Origin: Hymenobacter sp. APR13
GTDB lineage: Bacteria > Bacteroidota > Bacteroidia > Cytophagales > Hymenobacteraceae
Reading direction: 5' to 3'
Assembly (NCBI RefSeq): GCF_000737515.1
Contig: NZ_CP006587.1
Location: 930,001 to 994,000, forward strand
Length of the DNA: 64,000 nt
Shown: positions 33,804-42,108 of the stretch, piece by piece
Layout of the letters: each line of letters begins with the position of its first letter
Position numbering within the stretch: the stretch's first letter is position 1
Notes under the pieces: generated by a model
The model's database searches: none
Seen by the model: the letters and a program-made list of their open reading frames with translations, nothing else
What the model was told of the DNA's origin: nothing
Program-made: the position numbers and the translations under genes

Positions 33804-35687
33804 CTATTGATACCCGGCAGCCTGCAGCCGGAACAGCTCGGCGTAGCGGCCGCCGCGGGCCAGCAGCTCCTCGTGGCTCCCGATTTCCTGGCACTGCCCG
33901 TTCTCGATGACCAGAATCCGGTCGGCCATGCGCACGGTGCTGAAGCGGTGGCTGATGAGCACGGCGGTTTTGCCCTGGGTCAGCTCCTTGAAGCGCTGGA
34001 ACACCTCGTACTCGGCGCGAGCGTCGAGGGCGGCGGTGGGCTCGTCGAGGATGAGCAGCTGGGCGTCGCGCATATAGGCGCGGCCGAGGGCAATCTTCTG
34101 CCACTCGCCGCCGCTCAAATCCACGCCGCCGTTGAAGCGGCGGCCAATCATTTGCTCGTAGCCGCCGGGCAGCTTGGTAATAACGGAGTCGGCGAGGCTT
34201 TGGCGGGCGGCCTGCTCGATGCGAGGCTGGTTGCCTTGCTCTTCGATGCGGCCCACGGCCAGGTTCTGGCCGGCCGGCAACTGGAAGCGCACGAAGTCCT
34301 GGAAAATCACCCCGATTTCCTGGCGCAGCTCGGCCGGGTCGTAGTCGCGCAGGTCGTGGCCGTCGAGCAGGATACGGCCCTCGGTGGGGTCGTAGAGGCG
34401 GGAGAGCAGCTTGACGAGGGTGGTTTTGCCGGCCCCGTTTTCGCCTACCAGCGCCAGCTTTTCGCCGGCCTGCAGCTGAAAGCTGAGGTTGCGCAGCGCC
34501 CATTTATCGGTGTTGCGGTACTTGAAGCCCACATTTTCAAACGTAAACCCTTGCCGGATGGGCCGCGGAAACGGCAGCGGCTGCTCGCCGCCCGGCTCCT
34601 GCCGCACGATGCGCGGCCGCAGCGCGAAGAAGTCGAAAAAATCCTGCAGGTACAGCGCCCCTTCGGCCACGGCGCTAAAGCGGCTCAGAATGCCTTCGAG
34701 CAGGCCCCGCATGCGGGCAAACGAGCCCGCCAGAAACGTGAGCTGCCCGATGCTGACGCGCCCGCGCACCGTCTCGCTGATGATGTAGACGTAGGCCGCG
34801 TAGTAGCCGGCCGCGCCCACGGCCGCGAAGAACGCGCCCCAGCCGGCCCGCCGGATCACGAGGTCCTTGTTCTTCTGGTAGAAGTCGTCGGACAGGGTCC
34901 GGAACCGATCCACCAGAAAGCCCGACAGGCCGAAAATCTTCACTTCCTTGGCCGTTTCGTCGGAGGCGCCGGTCTGGCGCAGGTAGTCCAACTCGCGCCG
35001 CTCGGGCGTCCAGCCGTGCACCAGCGAGTAGCTGCGCTCGTTGAAGTGGCTTTCGCCCAGAAACGCCGGCACCACCGCCACCAACAGTAGCAGCAGCAGC
35101 CAGGGGTTGAAGGCGGTGAGGCCCACGGCCAGAAAGCCCATCGTAATGACGTCCTGGGCCTGGCTCAGCACCTGCGACATGAGCACGGTGCGTGAGAGAG
35201 TCTGGCGGCGGGCCCGCTCCAGCTTGTCGTAGAAAGCGCTGTCCTCGAACTGGTCGAGGTCCAGCCGGGCGGCGTGCTCCATCAGCCGGATGGAGCTTTG
35301 GTTAGCGAACAGGTCGCCGAGCAACGAGTCGAGCAGGGCCACGCCGCGGCCCAGGGCGTCGGAGAAGATGGCGAGGCCAAACTCCAGCGCCACCAGCGTA
35401 AGCACCGGTGTGAGCTGCCGCGCCTCCACGGGCTGGCCACTGAGCTGCACCACGCTGTCGAGAATCAGCTGGCCCACGTAGAGCATGGCCACCGGCAGGG
35501 CCGCCCGCAGCAAACGCAGCGCCATGTTGCCGAGGGCCAGCGCCGGGCTGGTCTGCCAGATCAGGCGCAGAAACGCGGGCAGGTTTTTGAGGGCCGAAAA
35601 CCGCTCCCGCACCGTGAGGGCGGGCTTGCCGTCGGGGCGGGGCTTTTTGGCGGAAATCGTGGAAAAGAAAGAGTCGGAACGAGCCAT
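33804..35687 (-). CDS. ABC exporter with fused permease and ATPase
   Basis: 627 residues from the ATG giving MARSDSFF (an ATG six codons upstream is possible). The N-terminal ~340 residues form a six-helix type IV exporter permease; the C-terminal half is the nucleotide-binding domain with Walker A GENGAGKTTLVKLL near residue 415, signature LSGGEWQKIALGRAY and Walker B LLILDEPTAALD. The family works as a dimer, exporting lipids, peptides or drugs using ATP. The substrate is not evident. Transcribed away from the VCBS gene. Confidence 0.9.
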   Translation of the reverse strand: MARSDSFFSTISAKKPRPDGKPALTVRERFSALKNLPAFLRLIWQTSPALALGNMALRLLRAALPVAMLYVGQLILDSVVQLSGQPVEARQLTPVLTLVALEFGLAIFSDALGRGVALLDSLLGDLFANQSSIRLMEHAARLDLDQFEDSAFYDKLERARRQTLSRTVLMSQVLSQAQDVITMGFLAVGLTAFNPWLLLLLLVAVVPAFLGESHFNERSYSLVHGWTPERRELDYLRQTGASDETAKEVKIFGLSGFLVDRFRTLSDDFYQKNKDLVIRRAGWGAFFAAVGAAGYYAAYVYIISETVRGRVSIGQLTFLAGSFARMRGLLEGILSRFSAVAEGALYLQDFFDFFALRPRIVRQEPGGEQPLPFPRPIRQGFTFENVGFKYRNTDKWALRNLSFQLQAGEKLALVGENGAGKTTLVKLLSRLYDPTEGRILLDGHDLRDYDPAELRQEIGVIFQDFVRFQLPAGQNLAVGRIEEQGNQPRIEQAARQSLADSVITKLPGGYEQMIGRRFNGGVDLSGGEWQKIALGRAYMRDAQLLILDEPTAALDARAEYEVFQRFKELTQGKTAVLISHRFSTVRMADRILVIENGQCQEIGSHEELLARGGRYAELFRLQAAGYQ

Positions 35688-35783
35688 AGGCCCCGTGTAC
35701 GGCACACTTCGGGCCGGAGTGCGGCGGCGGCCGTTTTGGCAGTGGCGGGCGGGGCGCGGGCGGTAGTGTGCCAGGCACTCCCC

Positions 35784-35791
35784 TATATTTG
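35784..35791 (+). promoter_or_regulatory. -7 box upstream of the VCBS gene
   Basis: TATATTTG matches TAnnTTTG, 24 nt before the ATG at 35816. No clear -33 partner. Confidence 0.5.
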
Positions 35792-35815
35792 ATTTTCTGA
35801 CTTCATCTATCCTCT

Positions 35816-38800
35816 ATGCTTACACGCTTACCCCGCCTTATCCGCTTGCAGTCACTTCAAACCGGGCTTACGGCGGCCGGCCTGCTGCTGGCCGGCCACG
35901 CGCTGGCCCAGCCCACTATCCAGAGTCTGGCGCCGGCCCGCAATGCCCCGGCGGCCCGCGCCACAAGTGTGATCGTGCAGTTTTCGGAGACGCTACGGAC
36001 CGGCTCGCAGCAGGCGTTGCGTGTGTACAGCGCGCAGGCCGGCGGCCGGCTGGCCGGCGTGGCCACTCTCAGCGGCAACCAGCTCAGTTTCACGCCCGGC
36101 ACCCGGTTCAGAGCCGGCGAAAAGCTGTGGGCTACCGTGGATACGCTGGTGCGCAGCACCGCCGGCCGGGCTCTGGCCCGGCCGGCGGTGTGGCAGTTTT
36201 CAGCCGGTGGCGGCGGTACCGGTGCGTTTGGCGGCGGCAGCAGCAGCAGCATCAACACCAGTGGCCGCCTGCTGCTTAGCGGCGACGTGGACGGCAACGG
36301 CCACCTGGACGTCCTGACGCTCAACGACGCTCAGTCGGACCGGGATGGGCAGTTGGCGTTGCGTCTGAACAGCGGGCGGGGCGTGCTGGTGGCCGTGCCC
36401 GACCAGCCGCTGACCCGCCGGGCAATGGCCGCCACGCTGGCCGACGTGGATGAAGACCACGACCTGGATTTGGTGACGCTGGAACAGCCCACCGACGGCA
36501 GCAGCGGCTTCTACAACGTGTACGCCAACGACGGGCAGGGCCGCTTCGGGGGCGCGGGCAGCAGCAGCGGCGCGCTGGGCGGCCTCGCGGGCCGGGGTTT
36601 GGGGCTGGCCGACCTCAATGGCGACGGCCACCTGGATATGTTTTTCAGCTGCAACATGAGCGGCAGCGTGGGCGGCGGGGCCGTAGGAGTGCGCCTCAAC
36701 AATGGCCGCGGCGCTTTTCCGGTGCAGTGGACCTACGCGCGCACTGGCCTGAGCACGGAGGCCACCGTGGCCGCCGCCGATATTGACAACGACGGCGACC
36801 TGGATGTGGTGGCCAGCCACAACGCTGCACAGAGCGTGATACCCGTTTTTCAACGGGGGCGTGGCCGGGCTGCTGCCAGCGCCGGCCGTGGCCGTGGGCG
36901 GCCAGCCGCAGGCCCTCGACCTGGCCGACCTCGACCTCGACGGCGACCTGGACCTGCTGTGCACCAACTTCAGCTATGACGGTGCCACGGTGGGCGTGCG
37001 CTTCAACAACGGCCAGGGCAGCTTCGGGAGCGGCTTCAACTACCCCATCGGCTCCATCAACAGCACGATGCCCTGCGTGGCCGCCAACGACCTCGACGGC
37101 GACGGCGACCTGGATTTGCTGCTGGGCAACAACCAGGACCGGCGGGTGCTGATTCGCCTGAATAATGGCCGCGGCGAGTTCCGCGACGGCACCCCGCTCA
37201 CGCTAACCCAGCCGCCCCACGCCCTCGTTCTGGCCGACCTCGACGACGACGACGATGTGGATCTGCTGGGCCTGGGCCACTCCCAGGTGCAGTGGCAGCT
37301 CAACAATGGCACCGCGTTGCCGACCATCAGCCTGACGGCCTTCTCGCCGGCCCCCAACCGGCCGGCCGCCCGCACCACAACGGTAGGCGCCACGCTTTCG
37401 GGGCCGGTGGGCAGCGCGCCCGCCAACCAATTGCACGTGTATGGCCGCTACTCGGGGCGGCAGCTGGGCACCACCACGGCCAGCGGCAGCACGCTCACCT
37501 TCTCTGCGGCCCGTCCCTTCCAGGCCGGCGAGCCGCTGACGGCCATCATCCCGACGGGCGTGCGGGGCAGTGCCGGCCTGCCGCTGGCCCGCCCGGCGGT
37601 TTGGCAGTTCACGGCCGCCGCGGGCGGCTCCGGCGCCTTCACGCCGGGCTTCAGCCAGACGTACGGCTACGCCCACCCCATGCGCCTGCGCCTGGCCGAC
37701 ATCGACGGCGACACCGATCTGGACCTCGTTACGGAATTTTACGTGGGCACCGCTACCCTTTCGTCGCCGCTGCTGGTGTGCCTGAACAATGGCGCGGGGC
37801 AGTTTGGCAGCCCGGTGCCGCTGCTGCCGGGCAGCGTGCAGGTGTGGGGCTTCGAGCTGGCCGACCTCGACTAGGATGGCGACGTGGATTTTGTGGGCCA
37901 GACCATTACCGACATGTCCTCGGGCTTTCCCCGCAACGAAACCACCGTCTGGCTCAACGATGGCCGCGGCACCTTCAGCCGCCAGGAACGCCTGCGCAAC
38001 TCGTTCGGGACCAGTTTCGCCGTGGGCGACGTGGACGGCGACGGCGACCTGGATGTGGTGGACGGCAGCGTGCACTTCAACGACGGCCGCGGCAGCTTCA
38101 GCAGCTCCGGCAACCTGGCCGGCTCCAGCTCCGCTTTCACCGTGCGCGGCTGCGCCCTGGCCGACCTCGACAACGACGCCGACCTGGATGTGCTGGTGTC
38201 GGAGGATACGTTCGGGGTAAGCTGGTTTCGCAACGATGGCACGGGCAGCTTTTCAACCAAGCTCTTCCTGGGCAGCAGCAGCGCCGTGGAGTTTCCGCTG
38301 CAGGACCTCGACGGCGACGGCGACCTGGATATGCTGTGGGGCTCCTCGGTAATGGCCAACGACGGCCAGGGCAACTTCACCAAGGGGCCAGGCTTTGCGT
38401 TCAACAGCCCGTTTGAAGCCAACTCCGAGCCGATTGGGGATATCGACGGCGACGGCGACATTGATGCGCTGACGGCGTCTGGCAGGATGGAGCTGCGCCT
38501 GTACACCAACAACGGCCGCGGCATGTTCAGCGAAGCCGCCCCGCTGTTTTCCACCATCCTGGGCCTGTCCGCCAACCTGACAGCCAGCGGCGACCTGGAC
38601 AACGACGGCGACCTGGACCTGGTGGTGCTGTATCGGGAATCTCAGGGTGTGAGCGGCTGGCGCGTGTTTCTCAACCGCAACGCCCTGCCGGTGGCCAGCG
38701 CAACAACTGCTCAGCAACTGAGCGTGTGGCCGGTGCCTGCTGCTGCCGGGGCTGTGCTGCAGGTTCGGGTGCCGGGCCATACCGGCGCGGCCGTGGCTAC

Positions 38801-38954
38801 GCTGCACACGCTCACCGGGCAGGTGGTGCGGTCGGTGCCGTTCAGTGGCGCAGCCCTGGCCCTGCCCACGGCGGGCCTGCCCGCGGGCTCGTATCTGCTC
38901 AGCCTGGAAGGCGCCGCGCCGGGCCGGCTGGTGCGGCGCGTGGTGCTGGAGTAG
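35816..38954 (+). pseudogene. Large VCBS/FG-GAP repeat surface protein with T9SS domain, broken twice
   Basis: Intact length would be 1045 residues. Signal peptide (GLLLAGHALAQ), an SbsA-like Ig domain (~35-140, QSLAPARNAPAARATS), a first set of FG-GAP/VCBS repeats with Asp-rich calcium loops (DVDGNGHLDV, DIDNDGDLDVV), a second Ig-like domain (~500-600), more repeats, and a type A T9SS C-terminal domain (about the last 80 residues, LSVWPVPAAAGAV). Break 1: five Ts at 36846-36850; removing one restores VIPVFNGGVAG and joins frames. Break 2: an in-frame TAG at 37872-37874 inside ADLD-stop-DGDVD, where GAG or GGG would fit. The coding signal is otherwise kept on both sides. Such proteins are usually large surface adhesins or binders. 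These breaks could be real decay, sequencing errors or, for the T run, phase variation. Confidence 0.85.
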
Positions 38955-38985
38955 GACGCGCAGACGGCAAAGACCAATCCTGACG

Positions 38986-39031
38986 AAGTACGGCGGGCGG
39001 CAACGGGGTTCTGTTGCCGCCCGCCGTACTT
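38986..39031 (+). terminator. Terminator of the VCBS gene
   Basis: An AAGTACGGCGGGCGGCAAC hairpin with an 8-nt loop and a T-run, 31 bp after the stop codon. The stem is 19 bp and perfect. Confidence 0.75.
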
Positions 39032-39063
39032 TTACGCTGTTTTCCGTCGTTTCTTCTGCCGCC

Positions 39064-40641
39064 ATGCTGCACTGCCTTCTGTTTGAACCTTACGCCAGCG
39101 CGGCCGCCGAAACCCGCGCCGAGGCCCTGCAGGAAAGCCTCACGGGGCTCGGGGAAGGCGTGCTGCTGCTGAACCTGGCCCTCGACGACGAGCTGCTGGA
39201 TGCCGTGCTGCTGCTGCCGCGAGGCGTGGCCGTGCTGCAGCTGCTACCCGGCGGCCGCCACCTCAGTGCCGACCACCTCACGCACGGCCCCTGGCTGCTC
39301 GACGGCCAGCCGATACCCGGCTTTTCCGGTTCCGACAACCCATATCAGCAACTGCAGCGGCAGCGGCCGGCGCTGGCCGCCTGGCTGGCCGGGCAGCCGC
39401 TGCTGCCGACTATTGCGCCCGACTCCATCGGGGCTATGGCGGTTTTCCAAGAGTTGCTGCACATCGAAAGCGGGCTGGCAGAACAACTGCACAAGTTGCC
39501 CGTCGAAGACCGGTTTCAGCTGGTGCACCAGCCGCAGTCAGTGCTGCGGGACTTTCAGCAGCTGCCAGCGGATAAGCCGCAGCCGCTGCCGGCCGACACG
39601 CTCGATGCCTGGGCCACGGCGCTGCTGCAGCCGGATGAAGATGACACGTCGGCGTCCGGCACTGACTTGCCTGCCGACGACACTGACGACCTGCTGACCC
39701 GCAAAGCGCGGCAGTTGTGGCGCTGGCTGGGAGCTGAAGACGTGCCCGCCGACCCGCCCTACGGGGCCACCGCGCCGCCCGTCGCCCCCGATGCCCTGGC
39801 CGACAGCCAGCAGGAAAAAGCCCGGCTGGAGCAGATCCGGCAGCAGATTCGGGCCGAAGTGAGCGAGCAGACCCAGGCCCTGCAAACCCGCGAAGCCGCC
39901 CGCGACCAGACCATTGCCCAGCTCCGGCAGCAGCTGGCCGAAGCCTCTGCCGCCGCCCCCGAAACCGCCCGCCTGCAAGCCCAGCTCGCCGCCGAAGCCC
40001 ACGAAAAAGCGGCGCTGGAAGCTGCCATCCAGGCGGCCCGCGCCGAGTCGGACGCCCGCAACCGCGACCTGGACGCCCGGATTCAGCAGCTCAGTCAGCA
40101 ACTGCAGCAGCTGCAAGCCCGGCCCGTGGCGGCTCCGGCTCCGGCTCCGCTGCCCGCCGCACCGGCTCCGGCGCGACCAGTGCCGCCCGCCGCAGCCAGC
40201 ACCTCGGCACTCACCAGCGCTCCGGCCCGGGCGGCAGCGCCGGCGGCACGCCCCGCCACCCGGCGGCCGGCACCAGCACCGGCGCCGGCTACCTGGCGGC
40301 TGCAGTGGCCGCGCGTGGCGCTGGCCGGGGCCGTGGCCCTGCTGGCGGGAGCTGGCATCTGGGGCGCGGCGCAACTGCCCGGCCTGCTGCGCAAACCCGC
40401 CGCAGCCCCGGCAGCCGCGCGCCCAGCTTCCCGCCCGGAGCCCGACGACAACACCGAGGCCGCCGCCCCCACCCTGTTCGATATCCAACCCGACACCATC
40501 CGGCTAACGGCCGCCGAGGACGCCGCCGTCGACTCCCTGGCAGCTGCGGAGGAACTGGAGCAACTCGCCGCCGATCCGTCGGGGCCAGCGTCGGCAGCCG
40601 AGGTGATGGACACGCTGGCCGCGCCCCCCGACGACCTGTAG
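39064..40641 (+). CDS. Degenerate NERD-like membrane protein with coiled coil
   Basis: 525 residues; the ATG at 39064 is the only plausible start after the terminator. The N-terminal ~115 residues resemble the NERD (nuclease-related) fold: GVLLLNLALDDELLDAVLL, PRGVAVLQLLPGG, GPWLLDGQ, NPYQQLQRQRPALAAWL. The ExK of the nuclease catalytic core reads QLL instead, so nuclease activity is unlikely. Residues ~260-360 are a Gln/Ala-rich coiled coil, followed by a Pro/Ala linker, one transmembrane helix (~417-434) and an acidic tail. Topology suggests most of the chain faces the cytoplasm. Function unknown; the NERD resemblance is by eye. Confidence 0.6.
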   Translation: MLHCLLFEPYASAAAETRAEALQESLTGLGEGVLLLNLALDDELLDAVLLLPRGVAVLQLLPGGRHLSADHLTHGPWLLDGQPIPGFSGSDNPYQQLQRQRPALAAWLAGQPLLPTIAPDSIGAMAVFQELLHIESGLAEQLHKLPVEDRFQLVHQPQSVLRDFQQLPADKPQPLPADTLDAWATALLQPDEDDTSASGTDLPADDTDDLLTRKARQLWRWLGAEDVPADPPYGATAPPVAPDALADSQQEKARLEQIRQQIRAEVSEQTQALQTREAARDQTIAQLRQQLAEASAAAPETARLQAQLAAEAHEKAALEAAIQAARAESDARNRDLDARIQQLSQQLQQLQARPVAAPAPAPLPAAPAPARPVPPAAASTSALTSAPARAAAPAARPATRRPAPAPAPATWRLQWPRVALAGAVALLAGAGIWGAAQLPGLLRKPAAAPAAARPASRPEPDDNTEAAAPTLFDIQPDTIRLTAAEDAAVDSLAAAEELEQLAADPSGPASAAEVMDTLAAPPDDL

Positions 40642-40693
40642 GGCCCGACGGCCAAATACCGGTTGGCAGCATGGCGCACCCGCGCCGGGGCCG

Positions 40694-40701
40694 TACCTTT
40701 G
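40694..40701 (+). promoter_or_regulatory. -7 box of the MFS gene
   Basis: TACCTTTG fits TAnnTTTG only 6 nt before the ATG at 40708. If active, the MFS transcript is leaderless or nearly so. Confidence 0.4.
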
Positions 40702-40707
40702 CCGGCC

Positions 40708-41898
40708 ATGCCCGCTACCACCCCTCGTACTTACAGTGCCGGCTTCTGGCTGATGTGCCTGTCGTCGTTCTTCTTTTTCATGAGCTTCAACATGCTGCTG
40801 CCCGAGCTGCCCGCGTACCTCACGCGGCTGGGCGGCGGCGAGTATAAGGGCTTCATCATTGCGCTGTTTACGCTCACGGCCGGCCTCTCGCGCCCGTTCA
40901 GCGGCAAGCTAGCCGACACCGTGGGCCGCATTCCGGTGATGGTATTCGGCTCGCTGGTGTGCTTTATCTGCGGCTTCTTTTACCCCTGGACCACCACCGT
41001 GGCGGGGTTTCTGGGGCTGCGGCTGCTGCATGGCTTCAGCACCGGCTTCAAGCCCACCGGCACCGCCGCTTTCATCGCCGACATCATTCCGCTGGAACGC
41101 CGCGGCGAGGCCATGGGCCTGCTGGGCGTGGCCGGCTCGCTGGGCATGGCCGCCGGCCCTGCCCTAGGCCCGCTCATCACGGCGGCTACCTCGCTCAATA
41201 CGCTGTTCTACTGCTCGTCGGGGCTGGCGCTGCTGAGCTTGGCGGTGCAGGGCACCATGACCGAAACCCTGCCTCAGGCCCAGCGCCAGAAGTTCAGCTG
41301 GAGTCTGCTGCGCCTGAACTGGAGCGAAGTGCTGGAGCCGCAGGTGCTGGCCCCGGCCCTCGTGACGCTGCTGTGTTTGTTCCCGTTCGGGGCCATCCTG
41401 ACGGTGGTGCCCGACCAGAGCGAGGCGCTGGGACTGGCCGACCACAGCAAGGGCCTGTTTTATACCTGCTACACGCTGGCCTCGCTGGTGGTGCGCCTGC
41501 TGGCCGGCCGCGCCTCCGACAAATACGGCCGGGTACCGGTGCTACGCTGGTCTACGGCGCTGCTGGCCGTGTCGCTGGGCATGATGACGCTGGTGGAGCA
41601 CTCGGTGCCGCTGTTTCTGGGCTCGGCGGTGCTGTTTGGGTTTGCTACGGGCCTCAACTCGCCCACGCTCTACGCCTGGACCATCGACCTGAGCCACCCC
41701 GAGCGGCGCGGGCGGGCCGTGGCCACCATGTACATTGCCCTGGAAGCCGGCATCGGGCTGGGCGCGCTGCTGGGCGGCTGGCTGTTCAGCAACCAGATTT
41801 CGCGCCTGCCCTACGTGCATGCCATGAGCCTGGCACTGGTACTGGGGGCGCTGCTGTATCTGCTGGTGGGCGTGCGCAAGCAACAGCCGGTGGCGTAG
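40708..41898 (+). CDS. Major facilitator superfamily transporter
   Basis: 396 residues with twelve predicted hydrophobic spans. Loop 2-3 has the MFS signature GKLADTVGRIPVM and the second-half equivalent GRASDKYGRVPVL, and there is an antiporter-like segment RLLHGFSTGFKPTGTAAFIAD. Together this fits a drug/metabolite:H+ efflux pump in the inner membrane. The start at MPATTPRTY gives one TM-ready N-terminus; an extension of 15 codons is possible. The substrate is unknown. It is monocistronic, following the NERD-like gene. Confidence 0.86.
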   Translation: MPATTPRTYSAGFWLMCLSSFFFFMSFNMLLPELPAYLTRLGGGEYKGFIIALFTLTAGLSRPFSGKLADTVGRIPVMVFGSLVCFICGFFYPWTTTVAGFLGLRLLHGFSTGFKPTGTAAFIADIIPLERRGEAMGLLGVAGSLGMAAGPALGPLITAATSLNTLFYCSSGLALLSLAVQGTMTETLPQAQRQKFSWSLLRLNWSEVLEPQVLAPALVTLLCLFPFGAILTVVPDQSEALGLADHSKGLFYTCYTLASLVVRLLAGRASDKYGRVPVLRWSTALLAVSLGMMTLVEHSVPLFLGSAVLFGFATGLNSPTLYAWTIDLSHPERRGRAVATMYIALEAGIGLGALLGGWLFSNQISRLPYVHAMSLALVLGALLYLLVGVRKQQPVA

Positions 41899-41906
41899 GG
41901 AGTACC

Positions 41907-42009
41907 AGGTATTGAGTACCGAGTATTTAGTATTGAACATTCATTATCTCAATAACCAATTACTCTACAGATACTTATACAAAATGATAATACTTGCTAC
42001 TCAATACCT
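41907..42009. repeat. AT-rich intergenic repeats
   Basis: GTATTGAGTAC-like words are repeated directly after 41898, and the 12-mer at 41907-41918 reappears inverted at 41998-42009. The region lies between the MFS gene and the DUF3857 locus and has no coding frame. Confidence 0.45.
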
Positions 42010-42036
42010 GCTACTCAATTCCTACCGACTGGCTGC

Positions 42037-42044
42037 TATATTTG
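42037..42044 (+). promoter_or_regulatory. -7 box upstream of the DUF3857 cluster
   Basis: TATATTTG fits TAnnTTTG, 64 nt before the ATG of the first DUF3857 gene (42109). No -33 partner was seen. Confidence 0.45.
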
Positions 42045-42108
42045 GAGAGTGCAAAATAGTGCCGACAGTGTTCTGGCTGGCTCATATCCTTTACCTATCT
42101 CTTATCCC

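Noticed and set aside
35816..38954. Three separate VCBS genes
   Set aside because: The three frames join after one base deletion and one codon change, have a single signal peptide at the start and a single T9SS domain at the end, so they are one broken gene.
41907..42009. Possible CRISPR array or tandem-repeat locus in the AT-rich gap
   Set aside because: The repeats are short, irregular and not separated by uniform spacers; no Cas gene is near.
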